Positions 15,495 to 23,600 of a stretch of DNA of 64,000 bases are shown here, one piece after another (within the stretch, counting starts at the first letter, position 1; each line of letters opens with the position of its first letter). Source of the stretch: Candidatus Brocadia pituitae (GTDB lineage Bacteria > Planctomycetota > Brocadiia > Brocadiales > Brocadiaceae); assembly GCA_017347445.1 (NCBI GenBank), contig AP021856.1, forward strand, positions 2,550,613 through 2,614,612, given 5' to 3'. The notes beneath the pieces are model-generated. The model did not search any database and had not been told where the DNA came from. It saw only the letters and a list, made by a program, of their open reading frames with translations. Both the position numbers and the translations under genes were made by a program.

Positions 15495-16148
15495 TTATTG
15501 CAATATTGATGTATCGGTTCCTATCGTACTAACTGCACGTGCACCTAAACTTCCACCTGTTTCAAACCAGATGTTATCATAACCGGCACCATAGTAACCG
15601 CATTCAGCGGTGCCCTTCCATTCAACATGACCATCGATAAAGAGCACATTCTGTCCTTTATGACTATGATTATTTGAAAGTCCCGTATTTGCAAGATCGG
15701 TTCCAAGCCTATCTGCAACGACAACTACACCCGGGTCGTTACTTGCTGTGTGGTTATCATCATAACCATAGCTAGTTGTGGTTCCAGTGAAAGAAGTATT
15801 CGTCGTTGTTAACGCTAACACACCGGCTTCGGTTACGACGGTGTCACTCGGACATCTGAAGACCTTCCTATCGGTAATATACACATCAAACAATTTTCCC
15901 AATGAGTGCCGTTCTGTATCTGCAGTATTACTACCAACCGTCGTGGGAAGCGCCTCGCTATTATCATTGGCATACATATTAAGGGCCAAACCGATCTGTT
16001 TCAGGTTTGAGGCACACTGTGTCCTGCGTGCCGATTCCCGTGCCTTTCCTAATACCGGCAAAAGAATACCGGCAAGGATACCAATAATAGCGACAACAAC
16101 CAGCAATTCTATTAAGGTAAAGCCTGCATTACTCCTTTTCCTCATCAT
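15495..16148 (-). CDS. prepilin-type pseudopilin with H-X9-DG-like C-terminus
   Basis: 217 residues. The class III signal is [20 protein letters not shown] (cleavage after Gly, Phe+1, Glu+5), followed by a hydrophobic helix and [20 protein letters not shown], the hallmark of the pseudopilin family expanded in planctomycetes. The C-terminal part has [15 protein letters not shown], the DG-type motif used to recognise H-X9-DG/DUF1559-like proteins. Such proteins assemble into type II secretion-like or type IV pilus-like fibres after cleavage by a prepilin peptidase. GGAG precedes the ATGATG start by nine bases. No assembly ATPase or peptidase gene lies nearby. Confidence 0.88.
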   Translation of the reverse strand: MMRKRSNAGFTLIELLVVVAIIGILAGILLPVLGKARESARRTQCASNLKQIGLALNMYANDNSEALPTTVGSNTADTERHSLGKLFDVYITDRKVFRCPSDTVVTEAGVLALTTTNTSFTGTTTSYGYDDNHTASNDPGVVVVADRLGTDLANTGLSNNHSHKGQNVLFIDGHVEWKGTAECGYYGAGYDNIWFETGGSLGARAVSTIGTDTSILQ

Positions 16149-16833
16149 AATTAATTCTCCTTTTTCTTTTATTCATCTGTTTTTCTTATGCCTTATTTTT
16201 CACATTCTCAAAACCAATGCGTTTTTTTTTGATTACCTCCTTTGTTTTGTATCTTTTTTAGCAGTTTTCAATGTTCAGAAATTTCAATCAGGCAGCCGCA
16301 TCCCTTTAGGGTGTGTGCCTGCAATGTATAAAAATTTTAAAGCTTGTATTATGACAACCAAACAACCTACTGAATCCCCTTTTCTAAGCGTAACTTGAGG
16401 CAATCCCCCTTAATAAATGGGGTAAGGGGGTTGTGTTTTTTTTGCTGATATTACCATGCATCAAAAAGTCGCTGCCAGATGTGGACTAATTCAATGTTAT
16501 GTTAAGGAATTTCAATCACCCCCCATAATTCCCCCGTTTAAGGGGGAGGAAATAAGGGAAAAAAGTCGCCAAAAGCCTAATTTATGTACAGGATTTTCAA
16601 TCTTTTTGACTTATGTAAAGCGACCAGCCTGGTCGCCCTACAATGAGAGAAGCATAAAGTCGTTATCAAAGGCAGCCTAATTCAACATTTTAATGGTTAT
16701 TTATCGGAAGAATTAATGAATAGTTTAGCAATAATTTTTAATTTATGTGCATTCTGGTTTCTTAAGGCCAATGAAATAGCTCAATAACGATAAATACTTG
16801 CCATAGTAACCATAAAACGGTAAGATAAAAATC
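16149..16833. other. non-coding region with dispersed repeats
   Basis: About 680 bases between the divergent prepilin and amrS genes. It contains GC-rich short palindromes (CCCCCTTAATAAATGGGGTAAGGGGG region at about 16400 and CCCCCGTTTAAGGGGG at about 16530) and repeat family B (16505-16680). Small open frames over the repeats have no family signature. Confidence 0.6.
16505..16680. repeat. dispersed repeat family B, copy B1
   Basis: Shares with 61690-61870 the ordered blocks CCCCGTTTAAGGGGGAGGAA, a variant of TTTATGTACAGGATTTTCAA, CTTTTTGACTTATGTA, the palindrome CGACCAGCCTGGTCGCC, TACAATGAG and AAAGGCAGC. No ORF. Part of the same GC-rich-hairpin style recurs at 39600-39740. Confidence 0.75.
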
Positions 16834-17844
16834 ATGAAAGAAGCTATGTTTTATGAAAAACTCGGAGATAGCAAGGTAAAATGCAATCTTTGTCGTCATC
16901 ATTGCATGATCAACGAAGGGAAGAATGGCATTTGCCGGGTCAGACAAAATCGTGGCGGAACACTCTGCTCCCTTGTGTATAGAAAACTTATATCAGAAAA
17001 TAGTGATCCTATCGAAAAGAAACCACTTTTCCATTTTTACCCTGGTAGCACTGCACTTTCTGTGGCAACGGCGGGATGTAATTTCAGGTGTATGAACTGC
17101 CAAAATTATGATATATCCCAACTGCCGAAGGATCAAGACCAAATTGTGGGTAAAGACACTGCACCGGAGAAGATTGTTGAGGATACCATTCATCATCATT
17201 GTAAAAGCATTGCATATACGTATACAGAACCTACCATTTTTTTTGAATACGCCTATGAAATTGCTAAAATAGCATCACAGAAATCTATCAAAAACGTATT
17301 CGTAACAAATGGGTACATAACACGTGAAGCTTTAGCAACAATAAAACCGTATCTGCACGCCGCCAATATTGATTTAAAAAGCTTTTCCGGCGAAACATAT
17401 AAAAAAATCTGTGGTGCACGACTGGAAGAGGTGCTCGACTGTATCCGTTCCTATAAAGAGATGGGCATCTGGATAGAAATTACCACCCTGGTCATTCCTG
17501 AAATGAATGATTCAGCATCGGAATTAAGACAGATTGCGGAGTTTATCAGGAGTGTCGGACCTGAAATTCCCTGGCATGTAAGTCGTTTTTATCCGCAGTA
17601 CCGGCTCATGGAAAAACCACCAACTCCGGTAGAGACGCTGAGAATGGCTCGTGATATAGGTCTGGAGTCAGGTCTCCGCTATGTTTACGAGGGCAATGTT
17701 CCTGGCGAAGGCGGCGAAAATACGTATTGCTACACATGCAAAACGGCGCTTATCAAAAGATACGGATATCAGATCATCGAAAACAACGTTGTCAATGCGA
17801 GATGTCCATCATGCGACACAGCCATTGACGGAGCAGGTATTTAG
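16834..17844 (+). CDS. amrS: AmmeMemoRadiSam system radical SAM enzyme (AmrS-like)
   Basis: 336 residues. It starts with two N-terminal CxxC-type pairs (CNLCRHHCMINEGKNGIC), then the radical SAM cluster motif in ATAGCNFRCMNCQNYDISQ (CxxxCxxC, residues about 87-94). YTYTEPTIFFEYAYEIAK, FVTNGYITREAL and HAANIDLKSF follow, as in PflA/AmrS proteins. A C-terminal CYTCK...CPSC pair may bind zinc. AmrS proteins belong to a conserved but poorly defined set with AmrA and AmrB; neither is adjacent here. The gene is followed by a uspA-like gene 24 bases later, which suggests cotranscription. Confidence 0.88.
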   Translation: MKEAMFYEKLGDSKVKCNLCRHHCMINEGKNGICRVRQNRGGTLCSLVYRKLISENSDPIEKKPLFHFYPGSTALSVATAGCNFRCMNCQNYDISQLPKDQDQIVGKDTAPEKIVEDTIHHHCKSIAYTYTEPTIFFEYAYEIAKIASQKSIKNVFVTNGYITREALATIKPYLHAANIDLKSFSGETYKKICGARLEEVLDCIRSYKEMGIWIEITTLVIPEMNDSASELRQIAEFIRSVGPEIPWHVSRFYPQYRLMEKPPTPVETLRMARDIGLESGLRYVYEGNVPGEGGENTYCYTCKTALIKRYGYQIIENNVVNARCPSCDTAIDGAGI

Positions 17845-17868
17845 GTTAATAACTTATTGGGAGACCGT

Positions 17869-18327
17869 ATGATTGTATTAAAGAAAATTCTCTGTCCTGT
17901 AGACCACTCCGAATGTTCGTACCGCGCCTTAAAGTATGCCATTTCTCTGGCATTAAAGGATGAAGCAAAACTATACCTTATGCATGTAATAGATATTCGC
18001 TTATACGATACGGAGATCTACAAATTCAGCCCCTATAAACTGAATGAGATTGATTTAACGAAAATCCGGGAAGATTTGATAAAAAGCCTTCCGGAAGGGA
18101 CATCAGACGTCCTGGAGATAGAAACAATCGTCGTAAAGGGAGTGCCTTTTAAAGAGATAATTACTGCGGCAGCCTCCATTGAAGCGGATCTTATTGTGAT
18201 TGGCACCCATGGCAGAACCGGCCTTTCTCACACAGTTATGGGCAGCGTGGCAGAAAAAGTGGTACGGGATGCCCCGTGTCCGGTGCTTACCGTTAGAATG
18301 CCCCCTCCTGTTCCAGGCAAAGACTAA
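17869..18327 (+). CDS. universal stress protein UspA family
   Basis: 152 residues from the ATG at 17869, chosen because GGGAG lies six bases before it; an in-frame TTG at 17857 overlaps that site. It starts MIVLKKILCPVDHSECSYRA and has the ATP-binding signature GTHGRTGLSHTVMGSVAEKV (G-x2-G-x9-G-S/T) followed by CPVLTVR. USPs of this MJ0577 type bind ATP, dimerise and act under starvation or oxidative stress. A rho-independent terminator follows at 18354-18395. Confidence 0.93.
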   Translation: MIVLKKILCPVDHSECSYRALKYAISLALKDEAKLYLMHVIDIRLYDTEIYKFSPYKLNEIDLTKIREDLIKSLPEGTSDVLEIETIVVKGVPFKEIITAAASIEADLIVIGTHGRTGLSHTVMGSVAEKVVRDAPCPVLTVRMPPPVPGKD

Positions 18328-18353
18328 GGATAAATGTGAGCAACTCAAAAAAC

Positions 18354-18395
18354 GAGCCATTGCAGCGCAATATTCACGCCGCAATGGCTCTTTTA
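18354..18395 (+). terminator. rho-independent terminator after the uspA-like gene
   Basis: GAGCCATTGC (18354-18363) pairs with GCAATGGCTC (18381-18390), extended by GGCG/CGCC-type pairs, and is followed by TTTTATTA. Confidence 0.85.
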
Positions 18396-18438
18396 TTACA
18401 AAGGGGGTTTCTTGGGAGAAATTTACCTTTGATTATAT

Positions 18439-18834
18439 TTATCTGACTGAATACCTTCCCATATGCCTATCATGTAATTCACCAATTTTCGACTTATTCC
18501 AATTAGATACCCGGCTGTAATATCCCACGATTCGCGTAACTCCATAGAGACGCGTTGTTATGCCCGTCTCAAGAGCGTGAATCACCGATTCTACATCCTG
18601 ACGAATTACCGAATCAACATCTATGACAAACGCACTTTCTAATTTATGATTAATAATCTTTATGCCATCTTCTTTCGGAATATTTCCTGGAATATCGCCA
18701 TCGATCTCCAAAAATTCATGTCCTGCTATTGCTGCATCAAAGGCATTCAGTTTCTCTTCAATTAGTAATTGTATATCCTCTTTAACGCTAATGCTGTTCC
18801 TTACCATAGGACTTTCCAATGTTGCTGTTGTCAT
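18439..18834 (-). CDS. stand-alone NrdD-like glycyl-radical domain protein
   Basis: 131 residues. The C-terminus RLYGVTRIVGYYSRVSNWNK and SKIGELHDRHMGRY matches the end of class III anaerobic ribonucleotide reductase (NRDD family), where the Gly of the GY motif carries the radical. The full enzyme is about 600-700 residues; here only the tail and a ~90-residue N-terminal part of unknown fold are present, and no nrdG is adjacent. It may be a spare glycyl-radical subunit, by analogy with GrcA for pyruvate formate-lyase, or a split-NrdD partner. AAGGAG lies nine bases before the ATG, so this looks like a real start and not a decayed gene. Confidence 0.65.
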   Translation of the reverse strand: MTTATLESPMVRNSISVKEDIQLLIEEKLNAFDAAIAGHEFLEIDGDIPGNIPKEDGIKIINHKLESAFVIDVDSVIRQDVESVIHALETGITTRLYGVTRIVGYYSRVSNWNKSKIGELHDRHMGRYSVR

Positions 18835-19261
18835 TCTCTATGTCTCCTTATGTACTGTTAATCGTTCACTGTCCTCAATCTTACTCACTCTGTCAACACA
18901 AACCCGCCATATTTTTATTCTATGGCTATACAATCAACGCGAGAGCCTTCTTCCTTGAAATATTTTTCCCGACCACCTCCATTTCTTTAAAATTTTTAAA
19001 TAATTTCCCCTGCCATATGTTGTATATCGAATGTTTGCGTATTTATATCAAAAAAAATTATCTTGTCAAGAGTAAAACACAATATTTTGTATACAATTTT
19101 AAAATCAATACAACCTATTGATTTATAAACACCCTAATTATTTGCACTTACGATTTCACAAAAATATTCGTAACAAATCAACTAATTGTATAGACAAGAT
19201 ATCGATAATTCCGTAAGTTTTTCATTGAAAGAGATTCGGATACTTTGTAAAATCGAAAACT
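18835..19261. other. AT-rich divergent intergenic region
   Basis: About 430 AT-rich bases between the NrdD-like gene (minus) and the HAD phosphatase gene (plus). It must hold two divergent promoters, but no single -10/-35 pair stands out enough to call. No repeat copy or RNA gene was seen. Confidence 0.5.
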
Positions 19262-19912
19262 ATGAATAAAGCGGCTATATTTGATATTGATGGCACCATC
19301 ATTAGAGACATCTCGTCCGAGAGGGTTTTTTTCCGATACCTTTTAGAAAAAGGACTTGTTACTTTTCGGGATCTCTTGAAATTTGCGAATGTATTTTTTT
19401 ATAACCTTTTGTTTTTCAAAGGGTTATATGTTAGAAAAAACAAATATTATTTGAAAAATAAAGAATACAAAAAGATCGTTGCCAGCATAAGCGAGTGTTT
19501 CAGAGAGCGGATTTCCCCCTATATCTCACTAGCTGCCTTAGAAGAGATAAAGATGCTGAAAGATTCGGGGTATATGATCATATTGTTATCAGGAACCCTA
19601 AGTCCTTTTGTAGAATGTTTTAGGAAATATTGTAATGCAGATGTTGGTATAGGAACGAACCTTGCCATCGATGACAACGGCATAATAACCGGGGAAATTA
19701 ATGGTATACATTCTTACAGCGGTGGAAAAGCAAAGATTGTGAACCAACTCGAGGCGGAGTATAAGCTTGATCTGGCGTCTTCTTGTGCCTATGCAAATCA
19801 ATATGTAGACGTGAAATATATGCGAATGGTTGGATATCCGGTAGCGGTAAACGCAAGTCCTTTACTCAGATTGTATGCAAAGATTAATCATTGGAAAATT
19901 ATAGAATTTTAA
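19262..19912 (+). CDS. HAD-superfamily IB phosphatase (SerB-like)
   Basis: 216 residues. Motif I is AAIFDIDGTIIRDIS with the nucleophile Asp and acid/base Asp, motif II is IILLSGTLSPFVE, and the motif III Lys lies in SGGKAKIVNQLEAEY. Motif IV reads AYANQYVDVKYMRMVGYPVA where family members have AYGDSxSDLPML; the first acidic metal ligand is Asn, but the second Asp is kept. Family IB includes phosphoserine phosphatase and phosphatidylglycerophosphatase C-like enzymes; the substrate cannot be told. The nitroreductase gene starts ten bases after the stop. Confidence 0.82.
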   Translation: MNKAAIFDIDGTIIRDISSERVFFRYLLEKGLVTFRDLLKFANVFFYNLLFFKGLYVRKNKYYLKNKEYKKIVASISECFRERISPYISLAALEEIKMLKDSGYMIILLSGTLSPFVECFRKYCNADVGIGTNLAIDDNGIITGEINGIHSYSGGKAKIVNQLEAEYKLDLASSCAYANQYVDVKYMRMVGYPVAVNASPLLRLYAKINHWKIIEF

Positions 19913-19922
19913 AAGGAAGATC

Positions 19923-20426
19923 ATGGATATATACGAAATCGTGAAAAAAAGGCGAAGTGTTCGTTCTTATAAACCGGAACCCGTTGAAGACGAAAAGCTC
20001 AGACGAATATTGGAAGCCGCTCTGTCTGCCCCCAGCGCAGCGAATAGACAGCCTGTCTATTTTGTGGTAATAAAGGAGGAAAAAATAAAACATCAATTGA
20101 AAAATGCATACAATGCAGTATGGTTTTACACAGCGCCAATAATTATCTGCGTCTGTAGTATCCCTGAAAAAGGATGGAAGCGGGGTGACGGTAAAAACTA
20201 TGCAGACATTGATGCCACAATCGCAATGGACCATCTCATCCTTGCCGCAACAGCGGAGGGACTAGCTACCTGCTGGGTTGCAGCCTTTAAAGTACCTGAC
20301 GTGAAATCTGTTTTAAACCTTCCACAGGGAATTGAACCGGTAGCATTGACTCCCCTTGGATATCCCCTGGATCATCCTGCACCAACCTATCGTAAACCCC
20401 TGGAGGAGTTCGCACACATCATCTAA
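19923..20426 (+). CDS. nitroreductase family protein (FMN oxidoreductase)
   Basis: 167 residues, the short nitroreductase type. It opens MDIYEIVKKRRSVRSYKPEP with the FMN-binding RRSVR, followed by ALSAPSAANRQPVYFVVI. The C-terminal half has ATAEGLATCWVAAFK and PVALTPLGYP, the usual FMN phosphate and dimer segments. These enzymes reduce quinones, nitro compounds or flavins with NAD(P)H; the physiological substrate is unknown. Spacing suggests an operon with the upstream HAD phosphatase. Its 3' end overlaps the convergent PEGA gene by four bases. Confidence 0.9.
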   Translation: MDIYEIVKKRRSVRSYKPEPVEDEKLRRILEAALSAPSAANRQPVYFVVIKEEKIKHQLKNAYNAVWFYTAPIIICVCSIPEKGWKRGDGKNYADIDATIAMDHLILAATAEGLATCWVAAFKVPDVKSVLNLPQGIEPVALTPLGYPLDHPAPTYRKPLEEFAHII

Positions 20427-20875
20427 TGTACGGCAGGACTCGCCAACCGTTCCCGTAATTCTTCAGCATTTTTCATAATCTCTGCCTGGCGTTCTGCCTG
20501 AGAGATCTCTTGTATGGGGTCCAACTGATAGACAAAATGATGCTCGTCCTTCAGTTTTGCAGGAATTATCAATTCAGAGAAAAAATCCAGTGGTAAAATC
20601 TGATAGAAAGGTGGTTTTATCTTTTCGTAGGCAATTTTTCTTTCGCAGACAAGACGGCCTTCCGCATCTACCTTTTCTAAAGTGATCTTTCGAACTCCAT
20701 AATAGGTGAACGTAGTCGTTACGGGTGTTTCACCAATCAGTTCATCATCCAAATAAACCATTGCCCCGGACGGTTGAGAATCGATGGTGAGAGATCGCAA
20801 AACACAACCTCCGAGCATCGGACAGCAGAGAAGCCATAACGAAATAAAAACTGCTTTACAAAATCCTTGAGCCAC
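20423..20875 (-). CDS. PEGA-domain lipoprotein
   Basis: 150 residues. The N-terminus has a hydrophobic signal ending in a lipobox, CCPMLGGC, so Cys would be lipidated. Residues about 27-75 form a PEGA domain (LTIDSQPSGAMVYLDDELIG, ETPVTTTFTYYG, RKITLEK). The C-terminus is charged and helical. PEGA domains are small surface-associated beta modules. The gene follows the phosphodiesterase gene by two bases, probably in one transcript. No specific function can be given. Confidence 0.85.
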   Translation of the reverse strand: MAQGFCKAVFISLWLLCCPMLGGCVLRSLTIDSQPSGAMVYLDDELIGETPVTTTFTYYGVRKITLEKVDAEGRLVCERKIAYEKIKPPFYQILPLDFFSELIIPAKLKDEHHFVYQLDPIQEISQAERQAEIMKNAEELRERLASPAVH

Positions 20876-20877
20876 GG

Positions 20878-21372
20878 CTAACCTCTATCCCGGGATATTA
20901 CTGATAGGTCAATAATATCTGCCTGAAATGCCTTAAGGTCAAGTACTGCAACCGTACTTTTCCCGTTTAACCACCCGCCACACTCACCGGGATTGATGTA
21001 CAGAGGAGTTCCTGGTACAATTTTCGGCACATGCGTATGGGCATGAATAATGATATCCGTATTCATCGTAGACCTTTTTGAAAGACTCTCAAGCATATGG
21101 GTAACTATAATGTGTTTCCCGTCCAGAATAAGGTCATAAGGAGGTTCATGCAGATTTTTGCATACTGCCTGCAATCCCATTCGCTCGCCATCATTGTTCC
21201 CAAATACCCCTAAAAACTTTGCACTCACGCCCATTAATTCTTTCAGGGAAAAAGGGGCAACATAATCACCGGCATGAATGACGTATCTCAAATCCTGGGA
21301 GTTAAAAAAGGAAACGGCAGTTTTAATCGCATGGATATTATCGTGAGTGTCTGCAAGAATTCCAATTTTCAT
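20878..21372 (-). CDS. YfcE/MJ0936-type metallophosphodiesterase
   Basis: 164 residues of the small calcineurin-like phosphoesterase family. Metal-binding motifs are visible in order: ILADTHDN (D-x-H), HAGDYVAP (GD), GVFGNNDGERM (GN-D/H), IVTHMLES (H) and IIHAHTHVP (GHTH-like, here HAHTH). LYINPGECGGW is the usual closing segment. Members hydrolyse phosphodiesters with two metal ions; the natural substrate is not known. It precedes the PEGA lipoprotein gene. Confidence 0.92.
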   Translation of the reverse strand: MKIGILADTHDNIHAIKTAVSFFNSQDLRYVIHAGDYVAPFSLKELMGVSAKFLGVFGNNDGERMGLQAVCKNLHEPPYDLILDGKHIIVTHMLESLSKRSTMNTDIIIHAHTHVPKIVPGTPLYINPGECGGWLNGKSTVAVLDLKAFQADIIDLSVISRDRG

Positions 21373-21582
21373 TGAAGTATTTTTTTGATTCCCCCCGAAT
21401 TTACCACGAAAGCAGGCATTCTCTTTCTTGGCCTTTTTATTCTCTATAAGAGTTTCACGTTCTTTGTCTCTGTGTGTTCCTGTGAAGATACGATATTATC
21501 TCGCGTCTTGTCAAGATTTTTATGTTTTGTTCATCACCCTAATAAGGTAAATTCAGAATTGCAGGTGTATCAATTCAGGAAA

Positions 21583-22263
21583 TCACCGGCTCCTTGTCAC
21601 CCCCACCCTTTTACAATACCCCCTGACAGGACAGATGCTGCATTTCGGAGAGACAGGGAGGCAGATGTTTTGGCCAAACGTAACGAGGAGATCATTTATG
21701 GTAAGCCAATATTTTGCCGGAAGTTTTTCACGAAGGGCAAATTCTGTCTCATAAGGATTCCTTGTCTTTACATATCCCCAGCGGTTGGTAATCCGGTGAA
21801 CGTGCGTATCCACACAGATACCGGGTTTTTGGTATCCCAACGTTACCACGAGATTTGCTGTTTTGCGGCCAACACCATTGAGTTTTAATAATTCATCAAT
21901 TTCATCCGGTACTTTGCCAAAGTAGGACTTTATCAAGACCTCACAAATCTCTTTGATCTTCCTTGCCTTTGTCCGATAAAATCCTACCGGATAGATAATT
22001 TTTTCCAATCTCTCAACCGGAATCTTTACCATTTCTTCCGGATTATCGGCCAGGACAAAGAGCCGGTTTGAGGCCTCACGGGTGGTCTGGTCTTTTGTTC
22101 TGAGGCTTAAAATACAGGAAATAAGTACATGAAATGGCGTACGCTCCCGGGAGATGGTTGTAACGATGGGCTCAACAAACCGTTTGTTTTCCTGCGCAAG
22201 AATCCTGAGCACTTTATGAATGTCAAACAAAGCAATCCTCTCAACAAAAACGGCAACATGCAA
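21583..22263 (-). CDS. nth: endonuclease III
   Basis: 226 residues, slightly longer than usual at the N-terminus. It has the helix-hairpin-helix LLKLNGVGRKTANLV with the catalytic Lys, then the catalytic Asp in GICVDTHVHRITNRWGYV. The [4Fe-4S] loop CLPVSPKCSICPVRGYC has C-x6-C-x2-C-x5-C spacing. The enzyme removes oxidised pyrimidines and nicks the abasic site in base excision repair. The first ~12 residues may not belong; an internal start is possible. Confidence 0.95.
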   Translation of the reverse strand: MHVAVFVERIALFDIHKVLRILAQENKRFVEPIVTTISRERTPFHVLISCILSLRTKDQTTREASNRLFVLADNPEEMVKIPVERLEKIIYPVGFYRTKARKIKEICEVLIKSYFGKVPDEIDELLKLNGVGRKTANLVVTLGYQKPGICVDTHVHRITNRWGYVKTRNPYETEFALREKLPAKYWLTINDLLVTFGQNICLPVSPKCSICPVRGYCKRVGVTRSR

Positions 22264-22338
22264 ATTACGTTTACACGTTGCCGCTTATTTTTCAATTTCT
22301 GTCTTATAACAACAGAATTTATATGCCGTTCGTTGTTC

Positions 22339-23025
22339 TTATTTTTTCACATCAGCAAAGAGTTGATCATACACAAAGCCACCGGCAACTCCACCTAGAA
22401 TTGGGCCAATCCACCAGACATAATGATGAGTAAACTGCCCTGATGCAATAGCGGGACCAAAAACACGGGCAGGATTCATTGCACCGCCACTGATAGTGCC
22501 GCCAATCATTGCCCCAAAGAGTACTACCAGACCAACAGCAACCCCTGCAAACCCTGCGGTAGCTCTTTTGTCTACCAATGTCCCATAGATCGTAAATACC
22601 AGGAGAAAGGAAATGATAAACTCCATCAAGATTCCGCGTCCTATCGAAACACCGGGCGATAACATACATGTGCCTAAATATACCGTCTTCAGCGCATCAG
22701 GAAAGAGCGTTTTCAGCGCCAATCCCGCAATTGTTGCACCAGCAATTTGGGAGATAATATACATGATTGCCGTGTTGGGGTCCATCCTTTTACTGATCCA
22801 AAATGAGATCGTCACCGCCGGGTTTACATGGGAACCAGACACGTAACTCGTTGCGTAAATAACGGCAATCACTACCACACCATACGCGATAGAAATACCC
22901 AGCAGACCTAGTCCTTGCCCACCCTCCTGCCTCAAATAAAAATCGGCGCATACAGAGCCAGCCGCTATAAATACCAGCGCAAAGGTCCCCACTAACTCTG
23001 CTAAATACTTTTTGTACGATTTCAT
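22339..23025 (-). CDS. MIP-family aquaporin/glycerol facilitator
   Basis: 228 residues with six predicted membrane helices and two NPA half-helices: SGSHVNPAVTISFWISKR and SGGAMNPARVFGPAIASG. The N-terminus KYLAELVGTFALVFIAAGS is typical. The arginine after the second NPA is conserved (selectivity filter). The channel conducts water, and in some members glycerol or ammonia; selectivity cannot be assigned by eye. The preceding 575 bases hold no gene, so it has its own promoter. Confidence 0.93.
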   Translation of the reverse strand: MKSYKKYLAELVGTFALVFIAAGSVCADFYLRQEGGQGLGLLGISIAYGVVVIAVIYATSYVSGSHVNPAVTISFWISKRMDPNTAIMYIISQIAGATIAGLALKTLFPDALKTVYLGTCMLSPGVSIGRGILMEFIISFLLVFTIYGTLVDKRATAGFAGVAVGLVVLFGAMIGGTISGGAMNPARVFGPAIASGQFTHHYVWWIGPILGGVAGGFVYDQLFADVKK

Positions 23026-23600
23026 TTCGCTTTCTCCCGTATATTTTATCTAAATTTTTCTGCTATCCTCAGCAAGAACATTTATGAATTAACTACTTCT
23101 GATACTGCAAACCTGTAAAAATAAATACTAAACTTATTTATCATTATTCTATAACCTTCATTGCATTCCTTTGCCAACCGAAAACGACCTCCTTTCATAA
23201 TTGCAATTTATGCATAACTACGCTAAAGACATAAATTTGTAACAAACTAACACAATCAATGAACACTGTCAAGCAAAAAGATTTGTTCCCTGTTTTCTTC
23301 AGTATAAACTGTATAGTATTAGCCACTTTTTCGTTTTTTTGTGTCTTGATGCATTGATTTAATAAACACAACAAAAGCTATAGCGCAGAAGGTTTTTCAA
23401 GAGAGTGAAATGGATAATCCCTGAAGAAATGATAACCGGTCAGTATGAACGTACAGCAACGATGATATTACGGGAAAGTCAGATCCATCATCTGGTCAAA
23501 AAAACGATATTGATTCGCATCACATTATTTTCGTTTTAAACTGCAGAACGTGTTTGAACGACAACAACTCTGACAAACAAAAGCAACAATCACCCATCGC
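23026..23600. other. AT-rich intergenic region without supported gene
   Basis: 575 bases between aquaporin (minus, starting at 23025) and the end of the repeat-protein gene (23601). It is rich in A/T with stop codons in all frames; the part next to 23025 must hold the aquaporin promoter. No RNA gene or repeat copy was recognised. Confidence 0.5.

Noticed and set aside
18307-18384. Small minus-strand ORF (18103-18384) opposite the uspA-like gene
   Set aside because: Antisense to a clear universal stress protein gene and its terminator; no family features.
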